This document shows, one piece after another, positions 43,701 to 51,735 of a DNA stretch of 64,000 nucleotides. Under the pieces are notes generated by a model. That model made no database searches and was not told the DNA's origin. It saw only the letters and a program-made list of their open reading frames with translations. Made by a program: the position numbers and the translations under genes. Position 1 is the first letter of the stretch; every line of letters starts with the position of its first letter. The stretch is taken from the NCBI GenBank assembly GCA_919902505.1, contig CAKKRE010000018.1, forward strand, positions 1-64,000, in the 5' to 3' direction. The stretch is from Nitrospiraceae bacterium. Its GTDB lineage: Bacteria > Nitrospirota > Nitrospiria > Nitrospirales > Nitrospiraceae.

Positions 43701-44409
43701 CGACCGCGAGTTGCCCGCCTTGCACGGTGATGGCGCCGGGGTTCGAGCCCAAAAACCCAAACGCGGCCACCGGCGCGCTGGAGATGGCCGCATCCTGCAG
43801 CCCGGCAATCGCGTTGAACCTCGCCCCATCTGTCAAACGCAGATAATCAGCGGTGGTGAAGCTCACCGATCCCCCGACATTCAGAACCGCATTCGGCCCA
43901 AAGACGATCCCGGCTGGATTCATCAGGAACACATTGGCATTGCCGAAACCGGTGGTTTGGAGGGTGCCGAAGATGTTGGAGGGATTGCCGCTCGTCACAC
44001 GGCCGAGAATATTGGAGGTGGCGAGGCCGGAGTCGTTGAGAAAATTGGCGATGTTGTTGGTCGGAACGCTAAACTCTCCGAAGCTATGGAACAGATTGGT
44101 CCCCGCTCGTGTTCCGGCGGTGATGTCATATTGCAGGGAGTTTCCGGAAGACTTGCTGATGTGGGTATTCAGTCCTGAGGATGTGATCGGCGGGGTGACT
44201 TGAGCGTGACTCGTGTCCGGCAGGCAGAGAGGAATCAGCCACCAGCAGGCGAACATGGTCGCGCATACACAGGGCAGCCGAGTTGCGCCCACGGCCAAGA
44301 GTCTGCTGCCCCCCATCATTTTCATGGCAATTGTGCATCTCAGGTGCAAGCGCTCAGGATCCGCAACTGTCTCCCCGGCCCATTTCCGCACGGTGCAGGG
44401 CGACTCCAT
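40735..44409 (-). CDS. TpsA filamentous-hemagglutinin-like exoprotein
   Basis: 1224-aa secreted beta-helix protein. The annotated start at 44409 has GAGG 9 nt upstream; ATG 44325 would give 1196 aa and a shorter signal region (hydrophobic core near CVCATMFACWWLIPLCL). Residues about 70-200 are the TPS secretion domain (NLFHSFGEFSVPTNN, ILGRVTSG, MNPAGIVFGPNA, FTTADYL). The rest is Gly/Ser/Thr-rich repeats with many GNI, GGN and SG turns. The C-terminal part contains a Cys and SSLVIAGRDALPAEPGG, a tail style seen in cyanobacterial TpsA proteins. It is probably a surface adhesin or large exoprotein; the neighbouring CHAT protein could process it, which is an inference. Confidence 0.88.
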   Translation of the reverse strand: MESPCTVRKWAGETVADPERLHLRCTIAMKMMGGSRLLAVGATRLPCVCATMFACWWLIPLCLPDTSHAQVTPPITSSGLNTHISKSSGNSLQYDITAGTRAGTNLFHSFGEFSVPTNNIANFLNDSGLATSNILGRVTSGNPSNIFGTLQTTGFGNANVFLMNPAGIVFGPNAVLNVGGSVSFTTADYLRLTDGARFNAIAGLQDAAISSAPVAAFGFLGSNPGAITVQGGQLAVAEGQGISLVGGNITVQGGTLAHTAIQPAQLLAPGGPINLVAVASAGEVLTNAAAATPTDPTLNGFTSLGTISLAQGADVHTSAPTAGRIVIRSGQFTMENARLEASATATVPNATPSTSTAGGLSIQADTVSLLHDSNILTSAIDGTAGNISFEVDTLRSNVSVDGTPLSGAAPVTIASTSTGRGGAGTISIAGKTGGPADAVLLSHTHIITGVTKAVDPTVVPGNIAMTAQRVELANGTAVRADTTGGADAGAITLNVDTLKTQSGPDGRVLISSDSHCGGQCVGGQAGYITLQGIPGFTPPSTRLYRHVTAPDSEPNRAITYYFAREFDLRGTDIHSDAIGNAPGGIVMMRTNGQASLIDSGVSVTTQDFTINDNKPNGQPAQNQGFSRIDIMGRDIGLKDSTIKANAEVSDIGSCPLCQGGPSAGEIWLRAEHSFTADNSLITNTGHGRAQAGITKIIKDHYFSFGAVWDAPYPDAPTDTVKLTNSEVTVEALHEGLPGYLRIRGDNIILDHSVVNSQVNNVTNVLDSQGRLIDVVGAGEGGTVVTDGRSVQGSLLMSAKNLDITGGGIIAPTQGNRIANRIELHSDVLTTRPGTRPGGTLAAPRILDVADPSRVVISSSSGSTGGAGMISITGVSGPIPDGVPYPPSSTIRLTGTDVLTDTSNIGLGGRIEMRARGPMELRNTNISANVTDLRPQSVNGQEQSGNIDLSAGNILMEGGGISALTRGTRSGGNVSLSAAQSVTVSDGAFISASSTGLGNAGSMTINSGPRFLAQNASITTEANQASGGDIVIQAIDSIRFINGRLSTSVLGGPDTSGGNITIDPAVVTLQNSHILAQAVQGRGGNINIIAGTFLADPTSVISASSQFGLSGAVNIQSPVSSLSGSLATLPQQPLQGQQLLRQRCAAQAGGQLSSLVIAGRDALPAEPGGWLMSPLMFADEGPTQSAQMPTFESAHQTQIRSEQLVDQLGPLPQLGARDWPADCRS

Positions 44410-44459
44410 TCATTCAGACCTCGCTATACTCTATGCGATTGCCCGGTCGCATAGGTCGA

Positions 44460-44480
44460 TCATGAATAGTCCGGGCTAGG
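44460..44480. repeat. remnant end of the 198-bp palindromic element
   Basis: TCATGAATAGTCCGGGCTAGG matches 19 of 21 positions of the right end of the element at 38794-38814. It stands alone, 51 nt upstream of tpsA (minus strand). Confidence 0.55.
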
Positions 44481-44616
44481 AAGATGCTCTCGACCGGCAA
44501 TCCGGTGCAATGCCTGTTTTTGGCGCCCCATCGGCACGAGCCTCTCTTCCCGCCGTATAGAGCCATCTTCACAGCCCGCGCACTACTCCGACACCCTGCC
44601 GTGACCTGTTCCCTGG

Positions 44617-44793
44617 TTACGCCGAGGAGTGATGGTTCTTGGACATCTCTTTGAGTGCGCGAGACTCACTGAGGTGATCCATTCCCGTCGAATCGGTCGC
44701 TCTTGACCGAAGAGGGCTTGGATGCATCCAAATGCGTCCCACAGCTGCGAGAAGGAAGACGACACCGAGTAGGAGAAAAAGAATCACGAGCAT
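44617..44793 (-). CDS. 58-aa single-TM protein
   Basis: Short ORF from the ATG at 44793 with GAGGT 4 nt upstream. The product has one strongly hydrophobic N-terminal helix (LVILFLLLGVVFLLAAVG) followed by a polar tail with several Ser and His residues (MDHLSESRALKEMSKNHHSS). The function is unknown and it is not obviously homologous to the 39-aa protein at 34218. The upstream layout is almost identical to that gene: sigma-54 promoter with expected start near 44856, and tandem palindromes at about -145 to -182. Confidence 0.6.
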   Translation of the reverse strand: MLVILFLLLGVVFLLAAVGRIWMHPSPLRSRATDSTGMDHLSESRALKEMSKNHHSSA

Positions 44794-44865
44794 GGTGACC
44801 TCATGGATCCGCTGTTCTCCCGTTGGCGTACTTCCTAGGGAAACATCCTATCTGCCTCGTGGATG

Positions 44866-44881
44866 CGCAAAGGTTGTGCCA
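44866..44881 (-). promoter_or_regulatory. sigma-54 promoter of 58-aa protein gene
   Basis: On the minus strand TGGCAC-AACCT-TTGCG: GG at 44880-44879, GC at 44868-44867, matching the consensus at every key position. The expected start is about 44856, 62 nt before the ATG. Confidence 0.65.
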
Positions 44882-44999
44882 TGGAGGGCGAGGGAAGCAT
44901 CAGTGATTTTCGATGGTAAGATGCGTAGTGATTTTGATGACATCCGATATCACGATCAGTCTCGTTCTCCTGGAGTAGATGTACGTATCGCCGCGAGGT

Positions 45000-45037
45000 G
45001 TATCGAATCGGATGCTAGGCCGTATCCAATCTGATAC
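45000..45037. promoter_or_regulatory. tandem GTATC-N6-GATAC sites (pair 3)
   Basis: GTATC-GAATCG-GATGC (45000-45015) and GTATC-CAATCT-GATAC (45022-45037), 22 bp apart, at about -145 to -182 from the predicted sigma-54 start. Confidence 0.55.
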
Positions 45038-45537
45038 GAAATGATCGCTTCGATGAATGTGAATAGATACGGTCCAGACGTGAGGACGATGTCGGAAGAA
45101 GAGATCGTCCAATAGCAGGAGAGGAGGGTTACGCTGCCGGTCTGGAGAAAGGTTGCCGCGTCTCCTGTGATGGCGGAGACGCGGCAGATGGCGTGGAGAA
45201 GGCGGTCTGATCAGCGCTGGATGGGCACGATCCAGGAGGCCGTGTCATGCGGTTGCTCTTGGTTGGCAACCGGCGACGAGAAACCGGCTCTCTGCCACGC
45301 CGACAAGGCACGAGCACCATTCGATCAACGCTGTTCGCTCGACTGCATTGACCCATGGCCGTGGAAGAAGCAACCGTCATGCCGTCGATATCTGAAGATG
45401 AGGCCATCGCGGCGAATCGACGAACGGTTGTCCCGAGGCCGAAGAGCCTCTGCCGTAGGCGTGGGGCATGTTGTGTCTGAGGGCAAGAAACGGGGCATCG
45501 GGAAATAACGATCGGAGCCGTCAGGAACGAGTAGGAC
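45038..45537. other. 500-nt structured gap, possible ncRNA or terminator
   Basis: No convincing gene. It contains a perfect 12-bp stem, TGCCGCGTCTCC (45154-45165) and GGAGACGCGGCA (45175-45186) with a 9-nt loop, and a second stem GGTTGC/GCAACC (45251-45271). It lies downstream of ompP1 on the minus strand. Open frames here have Arg/Ser-rich, non-protein-like composition. Confidence 0.35.
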
Positions 45538-46923
45538 TCAGTAGTTGAACCGCAACGACAGCGAGCCGACATGCACCATGCTGTCGTATCGGCCATTGAC
45601 GGTTGGGTTTTGGTTGTCTGCGATGGTGCGTACTTCATACAGACCCGCTTGATACGCGAGATCGATGGCGAACAATTTCGGCTTCAGCGGGCCGATGCCC
45701 AGTTCGCCGCAACGCACCAGCCCGAGGAACGAACCGTTTTCATGGCAGGCCAACCCGATTCCGACGGACGGAATGTGGGTATTGGCTGAGGGGACTCCCG
45801 GATTAAATGTGCGATCGGGTATTTGAGCCTGCTGGTTCATGTAGCCGGCCCGAAGAGCAATGTCCCAATCCGGCATCGAGGCCAGGCGTAGCCATCGGTA
45901 TTCGGTGCCGATCATGACGGTGTAGGTGCTCTGCCAATTTTGCGGAAACGGCAACAGGGCGCCGTTCGTCAAATGGACATCGAGGTTCCGGTTGGATTTC
46001 CATCCGGTGTAGTCCACGTCGAATTCCAGCTTCCACTCGCGCTCGGACGTACGAACCGGCCAGATGCCGATGCCGCCGGAGAAGACCTGCGGCAGCACGA
46101 AGGTGGCTGTAGCGCCGGCGACTGAGGTGCCGTTGGCGAGAAAGTTGCCGGTGAGATGGAGAGTGGCTTGACTGCGATAGACCATGCCGATGTTGACGAG
46201 CGGTTTTCCGTCGCTGTTGCGAAAGGGGGTGTACAGGAGGCTGACGTTAAACCCTGCCGTGGTGTCGCTTCCGTTGATCTCCATCAGGGAGCCGGCCGGG
46301 ATGCCCAGCCCGCCTGGCCAGATGGATTTCTGTTCGAGATGGCCTTCTCCGAAGAGCCCGGAAAAGGTGTAAATATCCGCGCCCAACCCGAACGAGAGCT
46401 GATCGTTCAGTTTGTAGGCGATGGTGGGTTTGATGTCGAGCAACGGCAAGGTGGTAAAGGTGATGGCGGTGCGAAACGGCCCATCGTTCGGGTATCTAGT
46501 CAAGGAACCGAACGGATTGTTCAATCCGATCCCGGCGGTGAAGTTCCCGAGTGCCGACAGTCCGAGGTCCTTGAGGTTCGCGACCAGGTACACGTGCCCG
46601 GGAGGAGGCCAGGCCACGCTTCCGTTGCGATCGCCTGTCGCTTGTGCACCGGTCGGACTCGTAAACTGGGTGGTGCCGCCGATCAGCGTGGTTCCGAACA
46701 GGGTTTGGAACCCATGCAGTTGTGTCATGCCGGCGGGGTTGTAATGGAGCGCGGAAGGGTCATCGGCCTGAGCGACGAAGGCGTTCCCCATGGCGGCGGC
46801 GGCAGCGGACTGGCCCTGGAGCCGTGGGGTTTGGGCGTGTGCGGCTGCTGTGAAGGTGACCCCGGCGGCCGAAACCAAGAGACAGAGAAGCAGGGCGCGG
46901 CGGAATCGCTGAGCGAGAGGCAT
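45538..46923 (-). CDS. OmpP1/FadL-family outer-membrane protein
   Basis: 461-aa outer-membrane barrel of the OmpP1/FadL/TodX family. A signal peptide ends near AAHAQTPRL, then the FadL signature (GQSAAAAAMGNAFVAQADDPSALHYNPAGM). A 14-strand barrel follows and the C-terminus is aromatic (SLSLRFNY). FadL-type barrels import hydrophobic molecules such as fatty acids or aromatics; the substrate here is unknown. It begins 4 nt after the stop of the hybrid kinase gene, so it is co-expressed with the kinase. Confidence 0.88.
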   Translation of the reverse strand: MPLAQRFRRALLLCLLVSAAGVTFTAAAHAQTPRLQGQSAAAAAMGNAFVAQADDPSALHYNPAGMTQLHGFQTLFGTTLIGGTTQFTSPTGAQATGDRNGSVAWPPPGHVYLVANLKDLGLSALGNFTAGIGLNNPFGSLTRYPNDGPFRTAITFTTLPLLDIKPTIAYKLNDQLSFGLGADIYTFSGLFGEGHLEQKSIWPGGLGIPAGSLMEINGSDTTAGFNVSLLYTPFRNSDGKPLVNIGMVYRSQATLHLTGNFLANGTSVAGATATFVLPQVFSGGIGIWPVRTSEREWKLEFDVDYTGWKSNRNLDVHLTNGALLPFPQNWQSTYTVMIGTEYRWLRLASMPDWDIALRAGYMNQQAQIPDRTFNPGVPSANTHIPSVGIGLACHENGSFLGLVRCGELGIGPLKPKLFAIDLAYQAGLYEVRTIADNQNPTVNGRYDSMVHVGSLSLRFNY

Positions 46924-46927
46924 AGGG

Positions 46928-49630
46928 TTACCGTCCTATTGGAGACTCGGATTTGCCGGAGCCGGCGATGAACCAACGATCGACGATGTGCCGCAGCCTG
47001 GTTCCATCGAAGGGCTTCAGTAGGTAATCTTGAGCGCCGGATTCCACTGCCGCCATGGCGCGATCCAGCGCCTCCACGGCCGTCATCATGACCACCGGCA
47101 ACGTGGGGTGAGTGGGACGCAACTGTCGCAGGACTTCAAACCCGTCCAATTCCGGCAGGGCGATATCAAGCAACACGCCATCGACCGTCGTCTCCGCCAG
47201 CATACGTAATGCGGCTCGACCGTCCGCCGCGGTGCAGACATGAACGCCTTCCGCCTCCAAACGATCCCGCAGCAGGTCGCAAATGTCAGGATCGTCGTCG
47301 ACGACCAGCACGCTCCGGCGAACGGCGGGGGCTGGTTCGCGCGAATGCAGGGGGAGGGTGAAGATAAACTCCGTGCCCTGATCCACCTCGCTACGAACCG
47401 TGATGCTGCCGCCGTGCAGATCGACCAAATCCTTGACGATCGCCAACCCGAGTCCCAATCCTTTGGTCTGGCCTCGCTCCTCCTGTTGCACGCGGAAGAA
47501 CGGATCGAAGAGTTTGGGAAGCGCATCCGGGGGAATGCCTTGGCCGTTATCGCGGATGACGGTCCGAGCCATCTCGTGCGCATCGACCGAAAGCTCCACC
47601 CAGACGTGTCCCCCGTCGGGAGTGTACTTGATAGCATTATCCAATAAATTCGTCAAAATCTGGCTGAGCCGGTCTTGATCCGCCCACACCGGCAGTTCGG
47701 GATCCGGGCTCTGAAGTTCGATATTGAGGTGCTTGGTGATAGCCAGCGGCAGGAGTTGTTCGATGACGTCGCTCACAAGCGTCGGAAGACAAACCTGTTC
47801 GAAGGAGAGTACGAGTTTGCCGGCTTCGACACGCGAGAGGTCCAGCAGGTCGGTGATCATGCGGGCGAGTCTGGTGCCGTTGGCTTTGATGCGGGTGAGG
47901 TACTGCTCCTGCTTCATGTTGAGTGAACCGACGAGTCCCTCGAGCATATTGTCCGCGAAGCCGACGATGCTGGTGAGCGGCGTTCGAAGCTCGTGGGACA
48001 CGTGGGCAAGAAATTTCGATTTGAGCCGATCCATCTGCTTGAGTTGCGCGTTGGCGGCTTCCAACTCCGCCGTCCGCTCGCGCACGCGCGCCTCCAGGCC
48101 GGCATTCAACGATTCGATTTCACGATAGGCCTGGGCATTGTCCAGCGCGATGGCGACCTGGCTGGCGAGGGTGACCAGGACATCGAGATCGTCTTGGGTC
48201 AGAGCTTGATTGTGCGTGCGGTCGACCGAGAGAGAGCCGATGACGGCATCTTGTGTCTTGAGTGGAACGGTAATGAACGATTTCACATTCACCATCGCGA
48301 TCAATTTTTGATCGAACGGGTGCAGTCGGTCCCAGATTTCGTGAATGTTGTTCGTCAGCACGGGCTCGCCACGCAGGAACACGGTCCCTTCCACACTGTC
48401 GGGGTCGGAGACGGGCACTTCCTGCGTCCGCAGAAAATCCGCGACCTCCTGCGGCATGCCGCGCACACGAAAATCGTGCGACACGTTTCTGGTGCGATCG
48501 AACTGCGTGATCATGGCGCGGTCGTAGTGCAATTCACGGACGATCGTGTCCAGCACATTGGTGAGCAGCTCTTCCCGGTCGAAGGTCGAACTGAACAACA
48601 GTCCCGCGCGGTGCAGTGTCGTCAGATCATTGATTTTTCGTCGCAAGGTGACGGCGGTACTTTGTTGTTCGAGGTAGGCCTCGCGCAATTCCTCATGCCG
48701 CGCATCGACGGCCTGCTCCTGATCCTTGATCAACCGTTGCAGCGGTTTGGCGGCTTGGCGCATGTGATTGGTGATCATCCACCACAACAGTGACGCTGGA
48801 ACCGCTGCGAGCCCCAGCGCTTCGATCGTCGGCACGTCAGGCCGGCGGAGATGCAGGTAGGTGAAGGTGCCTCCTGCGACGAGCATCCACATGGCGAGCG
48901 GCACGGCACTACGGACCTGCGGCGTCCACGTGAATTCCCATTCACAATAGGGATCGCCGTTGGCGGTGCAGGAGAGGTCTCTGACCGTGGCGGCCGGTGT
49001 GCCGTGCATTTGTGTCTGTACCCGCGCGATGCTGCTCTTGCAAGAGAGGCAGATCACATCCACGCACCGCTTCCGGTAGGGACCGAATTGCACCAGGGCC
49101 CGATCGGTGAAGGTCATGCGGAGGACAGCCGACCGTCTGGTCACCCGGCCGACCTCGAACTCCAGCACGCCTCGAACGTACTTGCTGCCGAAATAGGGCC
49201 ACATTTTGTAGAGCTGCGGGGTCGAAAACGGGCGACAGAGGATTTGAATCAGAGGGGGGACTTTCCTTTCCGTTCCGACATTCACGTGAAACTGGGGATC
49301 TCCGGACAACTGTTCGCAGAACTCTCTGAGGTAACAGACGAATTCGTACGAGTAACTATTCCAGATATTGCGAAGCGAGTCGGGGGTGACGTGGTAGGTG
49401 CGGTCAGGAAGGCGGGCGTTGAGTAATCGACACAGCTCATCCAGCGCCTCACGGGCAGCGTTCTCCCCACTGGTGCGACTGAGATAATCGTGGAGATAGT
49501 CTACGTTGGATTGAACGATGACCCCGCTGATGTCGCAGATCTTTTCGCCCTGGTCGTTGAGGCCGAAGGGGCGAAACTCCATGAACGGTCGTTCGAGAAT
49601 GGAGTGTTCTTTGGAGAGAAGGTCGGTCAT
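46928..49630 (-). CDS. hybrid histidine kinase, V4R-like sensor, TM, GAF, HisKA, REC
   Basis: 900-aa hybrid kinase. The N-terminal 235 residues form a sensor region ending in a Cys-rich CTANGDPYCEWEFTW block, similar to heme-NO/4-vinyl-reductase-type domains; ligand unknown. Two membrane helices (about residues 240-285) follow, then a GAF domain, HisKA (SHELRTPLTSIVG), HATPase (NLLDNAIKYTPDGG, DNGQGIPP, KGLGLGLAIVK) and a C-terminal receiver (VDDDPD, phospho-Asp in LLDIALPE). It is coupled to the OmpP1 gene by a 4-nt gap, so it may regulate or sense molecules imported by that porin. Confidence 0.87.
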   Translation of the reverse strand: MTDLLSKEHSILERPFMEFRPFGLNDQGEKICDISGVIVQSNVDYLHDYLSRTSGENAAREALDELCRLLNARLPDRTYHVTPDSLRNIWNSYSYEFVCYLREFCEQLSGDPQFHVNVGTERKVPPLIQILCRPFSTPQLYKMWPYFGSKYVRGVLEFEVGRVTRRSAVLRMTFTDRALVQFGPYRKRCVDVICLSCKSSIARVQTQMHGTPAATVRDLSCTANGDPYCEWEFTWTPQVRSAVPLAMWMLVAGGTFTYLHLRRPDVPTIEALGLAAVPASLLWWMITNHMRQAAKPLQRLIKDQEQAVDARHEELREAYLEQQSTAVTLRRKINDLTTLHRAGLLFSSTFDREELLTNVLDTIVRELHYDRAMITQFDRTRNVSHDFRVRGMPQEVADFLRTQEVPVSDPDSVEGTVFLRGEPVLTNNIHEIWDRLHPFDQKLIAMVNVKSFITVPLKTQDAVIGSLSVDRTHNQALTQDDLDVLVTLASQVAIALDNAQAYREIESLNAGLEARVRERTAELEAANAQLKQMDRLKSKFLAHVSHELRTPLTSIVGFADNMLEGLVGSLNMKQEQYLTRIKANGTRLARMITDLLDLSRVEAGKLVLSFEQVCLPTLVSDVIEQLLPLAITKHLNIELQSPDPELPVWADQDRLSQILTNLLDNAIKYTPDGGHVWVELSVDAHEMARTVIRDNGQGIPPDALPKLFDPFFRVQQEERGQTKGLGLGLAIVKDLVDLHGGSITVRSEVDQGTEFIFTLPLHSREPAPAVRRSVLVVDDDPDICDLLRDRLEAEGVHVCTAADGRAALRMLAETTVDGVLLDIALPELDGFEVLRQLRPTHPTLPVVMMTAVEALDRAMAAVESGAQDYLLKPFDGTRLRHIVDRWFIAGSGKSESPIGR

Positions 49631-49774
49631 ACGGAAGCCGCCCGATTCGGTCGATGCCGCGTGACGGAGGAGTGCCCAGGCGGCCAGATCATAACGTACC
49701 TGTTCTCGGGAGGCGAGGCCCTCCGTGCAGCGTGGCGTCTGTCGGCGTGTGCCTGGTTGTCCTGCTGTGGCCCG

Positions 49775-51556
49775 TTATTCAAGATCCCGGCAGGCCGGGG
49801 CATCATGTACGACCAAACGATCGAGGTCACAGGTCTTCAAATATTCGACGATGGCCCGCCGGTCTTCCACCGGCAATTCACATCCCAGGACGCCGTTACG
49901 GCTCCCGCTTTCGCAACCCGGGACGGTGGCGAATTCGTGGCCTCCGTTCCCGTTTCCAGGGAGTTGCGTCCTGAATTCAAACCCTCCCAGCGGATTGCGG
50001 CTCGACGGTGAACCCGTACAGTCCTCCACCACAAAGCCCACTTTCTCCGGGTCGAATTGCATGGTCGGACTGAGATAGAAACACGCATGGCGCTCGCGGG
50101 CCGGAGAAAGCAATTCATAGAGGTTCGGGACCGATCCGTTGTGAAGAAACGGAGCCGTTGCCCAGACAGCCACGTGCGGGCGGGCGATATATTGCGCCGT
50201 ATCTCTCCACGTATTTGTCACGTGCCGATACTCAGGATCCTCCGTGGCGCCGTTGAGCGCCATCAATTCGTTCATGATGAATTCCGACGCATCCTTGGCC
50301 GACATCCGGCCACGCTGCAATGGGCCGGTATCCACGGTGCGACGGGAAAAGTTTTCAAGATACAGTGGGTCAGTCCCGATTTCCTTCAGCGGCACGGTGG
50401 TCACGTGGAGGCTGGGACCGGTGGGGGAAGGATTCGTGATCTTGGTGGCGACATGGCAATGCGCGCAGAGGTTTTGGATGCCTTTGACCTTGTTGCCGTG
50501 GTACAGGTCGTTGCCTTTCGCCGCTAATTCTCGATTGATGGACGGGAAGGTGCTCGGCCAACGAGGTGGAGGCAGCCGGCGAGCGAGGGCCTCCAGTGTC
50601 TTGAGCGAGTGGACATCGACCGATGAGCGAAACAGCTCATTCTTTTCTGAAGGAGTCGATTCCGCAGTTTGCGTCCAAGCGAAGAGGCCGGCATTCACGC
50701 CGATCACTTGCGCGATATTTCTCGCGAGCGGATGTTGGATCGACCCGCTCCATTGCACCCAGTCATATTCCCATACACCCCACAGCGGCGGAATGCTCAC
50801 CGACGCGTTGGCGGGCCTGAGGTTGTCCGGATGGAGGGGCGCAAAGACTGTATTGCCGCCGCGGCCGAGCGCATCGAAGCGGCCTGGTCCCCACTGCTCC
50901 GGAGAAATATCTTTCCCTCCCCGAGTAAGGAGCGCCTGGGTACGAGTTTTCACCTCCAGCGCCAGGGTGGTGAGCGTATAGGCGGTCATGGCTTCCCCGC
51001 GGCGCTCAAGCACGCGGGTGGCGAAGGCTTTGAATTTATCGGGCGGGTTCAATTCCTTGAGACTCTTCATGAAGGCGGGCACATCCGACGGAATAAGCTC
51101 GCCCAGGCTCTTCAGCAGAATTTGTAAGAACCGTGCGTTGTATTGGAGCGACGGGCCGCCTTCGATGCGAATCGACTGCTCTTTGTATCTGAATTCGGTG
51201 GTATGGCAAAAAGCGCAGGTGAAGCCGACCATTGCGGGCGACGACGCTCCCCGGTCGACTCGTGCGAATCCGACGGGAAGTTTGTCCGGGTGGGTCTGGT
51301 CACGCAGGATACCGGTGGCGGCGAATGTCTTGAGGAGCGACTCATCCTCAATCAACGCGACAAACCAGTCGTAGGGAATCAGCTGCGTACCGGCGGACGT
51401 ATGGTACCACTGTTGCCGCTCCTGCTCAGGCCAACCTTGAACATCAGAAGCGCTGACGTTCTGTGACGGGGGCAGGTCAATCGCTTGGCAATGTACGGTC
51501 GACAATGCGAACAGGCCCGCGGCAAGTGCCACGACACGTCGGGGGTAGAAATGCAT
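49775..51556 (-). CDS. exported di-heme c-type cytochrome (MauG/RoxA-like)
   Basis: 593-aa periplasmic protein with a signal peptide (AAGLFALSTVHCQA) and two heme c motifs, CAFCH (about residue 115) and CAHCH (about residue 365). The C-terminal half contains WATAPFLHNGSVPNLYELLSP, typical of the di-heme peroxidase / MauG / RoxA superfamily, where it helps form the catalytic heme site. The length is closer to RoxA-like oxygenases than to ordinary cytochrome c peroxidases. The reaction is unknown. A sigma-54 promoter and a GTATC-N6-GATAC site lie upstream, and its predicted 5' leader begins with an 8-bp hairpin. Confidence 0.83.
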   Translation of the reverse strand: MHFYPRRVVALAAGLFALSTVHCQAIDLPPSQNVSASDVQGWPEQERQQWYHTSAGTQLIPYDWFVALIEDESLLKTFAATGILRDQTHPDKLPVGFARVDRGASSPAMVGFTCAFCHTTEFRYKEQSIRIEGGPSLQYNARFLQILLKSLGELIPSDVPAFMKSLKELNPPDKFKAFATRVLERRGEAMTAYTLTTLALEVKTRTQALLTRGGKDISPEQWGPGRFDALGRGGNTVFAPLHPDNLRPANASVSIPPLWGVWEYDWVQWSGSIQHPLARNIAQVIGVNAGLFAWTQTAESTPSEKNELFRSSVDVHSLKTLEALARRLPPPRWPSTFPSINRELAAKGNDLYHGNKVKGIQNLCAHCHVATKITNPSPTGPSLHVTTVPLKEIGTDPLYLENFSRRTVDTGPLQRGRMSAKDASEFIMNELMALNGATEDPEYRHVTNTWRDTAQYIARPHVAVWATAPFLHNGSVPNLYELLSPARERHACFYLSPTMQFDPEKVGFVVEDCTGSPSSRNPLGGFEFRTQLPGNGNGGHEFATVPGCESGSRNGVLGCELPVEDRRAIVEYLKTCDLDRLVVHDAPACRDLE

Positions 51557-51660
51557 GGTTCATCTCCTCATGGTGGGCGAGATTATCTGAACGGGTCGTG
51601 CATGATCGATCCAGAGGGTGGTCAACCTGACGCGCATTCATCATTCATTCGCCCATTGTG

Positions 51661-51686
51661 GCGGCACTGATGGAGGTAAGTGCCGC
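51661..51686. other. 5'-leader hairpin of cytochrome gene
   Basis: GCGGCACT (51661-51668), 10-nt loop, AGTGCCGC (51679-51686): a perfect 8-bp stem about 10 nt after the predicted start at 51696, which may stabilise the mRNA 5' end. Confidence 0.45.
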
Positions 51687-51705
51687 GCTCACGCAGGTGC
51701 TGAGA

Positions 51706-51721
51706 AGCAACTCATATGCCA
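51706..51721 (-). promoter_or_regulatory. sigma-54 promoter of di-heme cytochrome gene
   Basis: On the minus strand TGGCAT-ATGAG-TTGCT: GG at 51720-51719 and GC at 51708-51707. The expected start is about 51696, 140 nt before the ATG. Confidence 0.65.
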
Positions 51722-51735
51722 TAAGCGCGGGAAGG

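Noticed and set aside
44900-45112. 70-codon minus-strand frame beginning with TTG
   Set aside because: Covers the tandem palindromes upstream of the sigma-54 promoter and has no ribosome-binding site.
45129-45638. 169-codon minus-strand frame overlapping the ompP1 3' end
   Set aside because: Arg/Ser/Thr-rich composition, overlap with a real gene and no ribosome-binding site.
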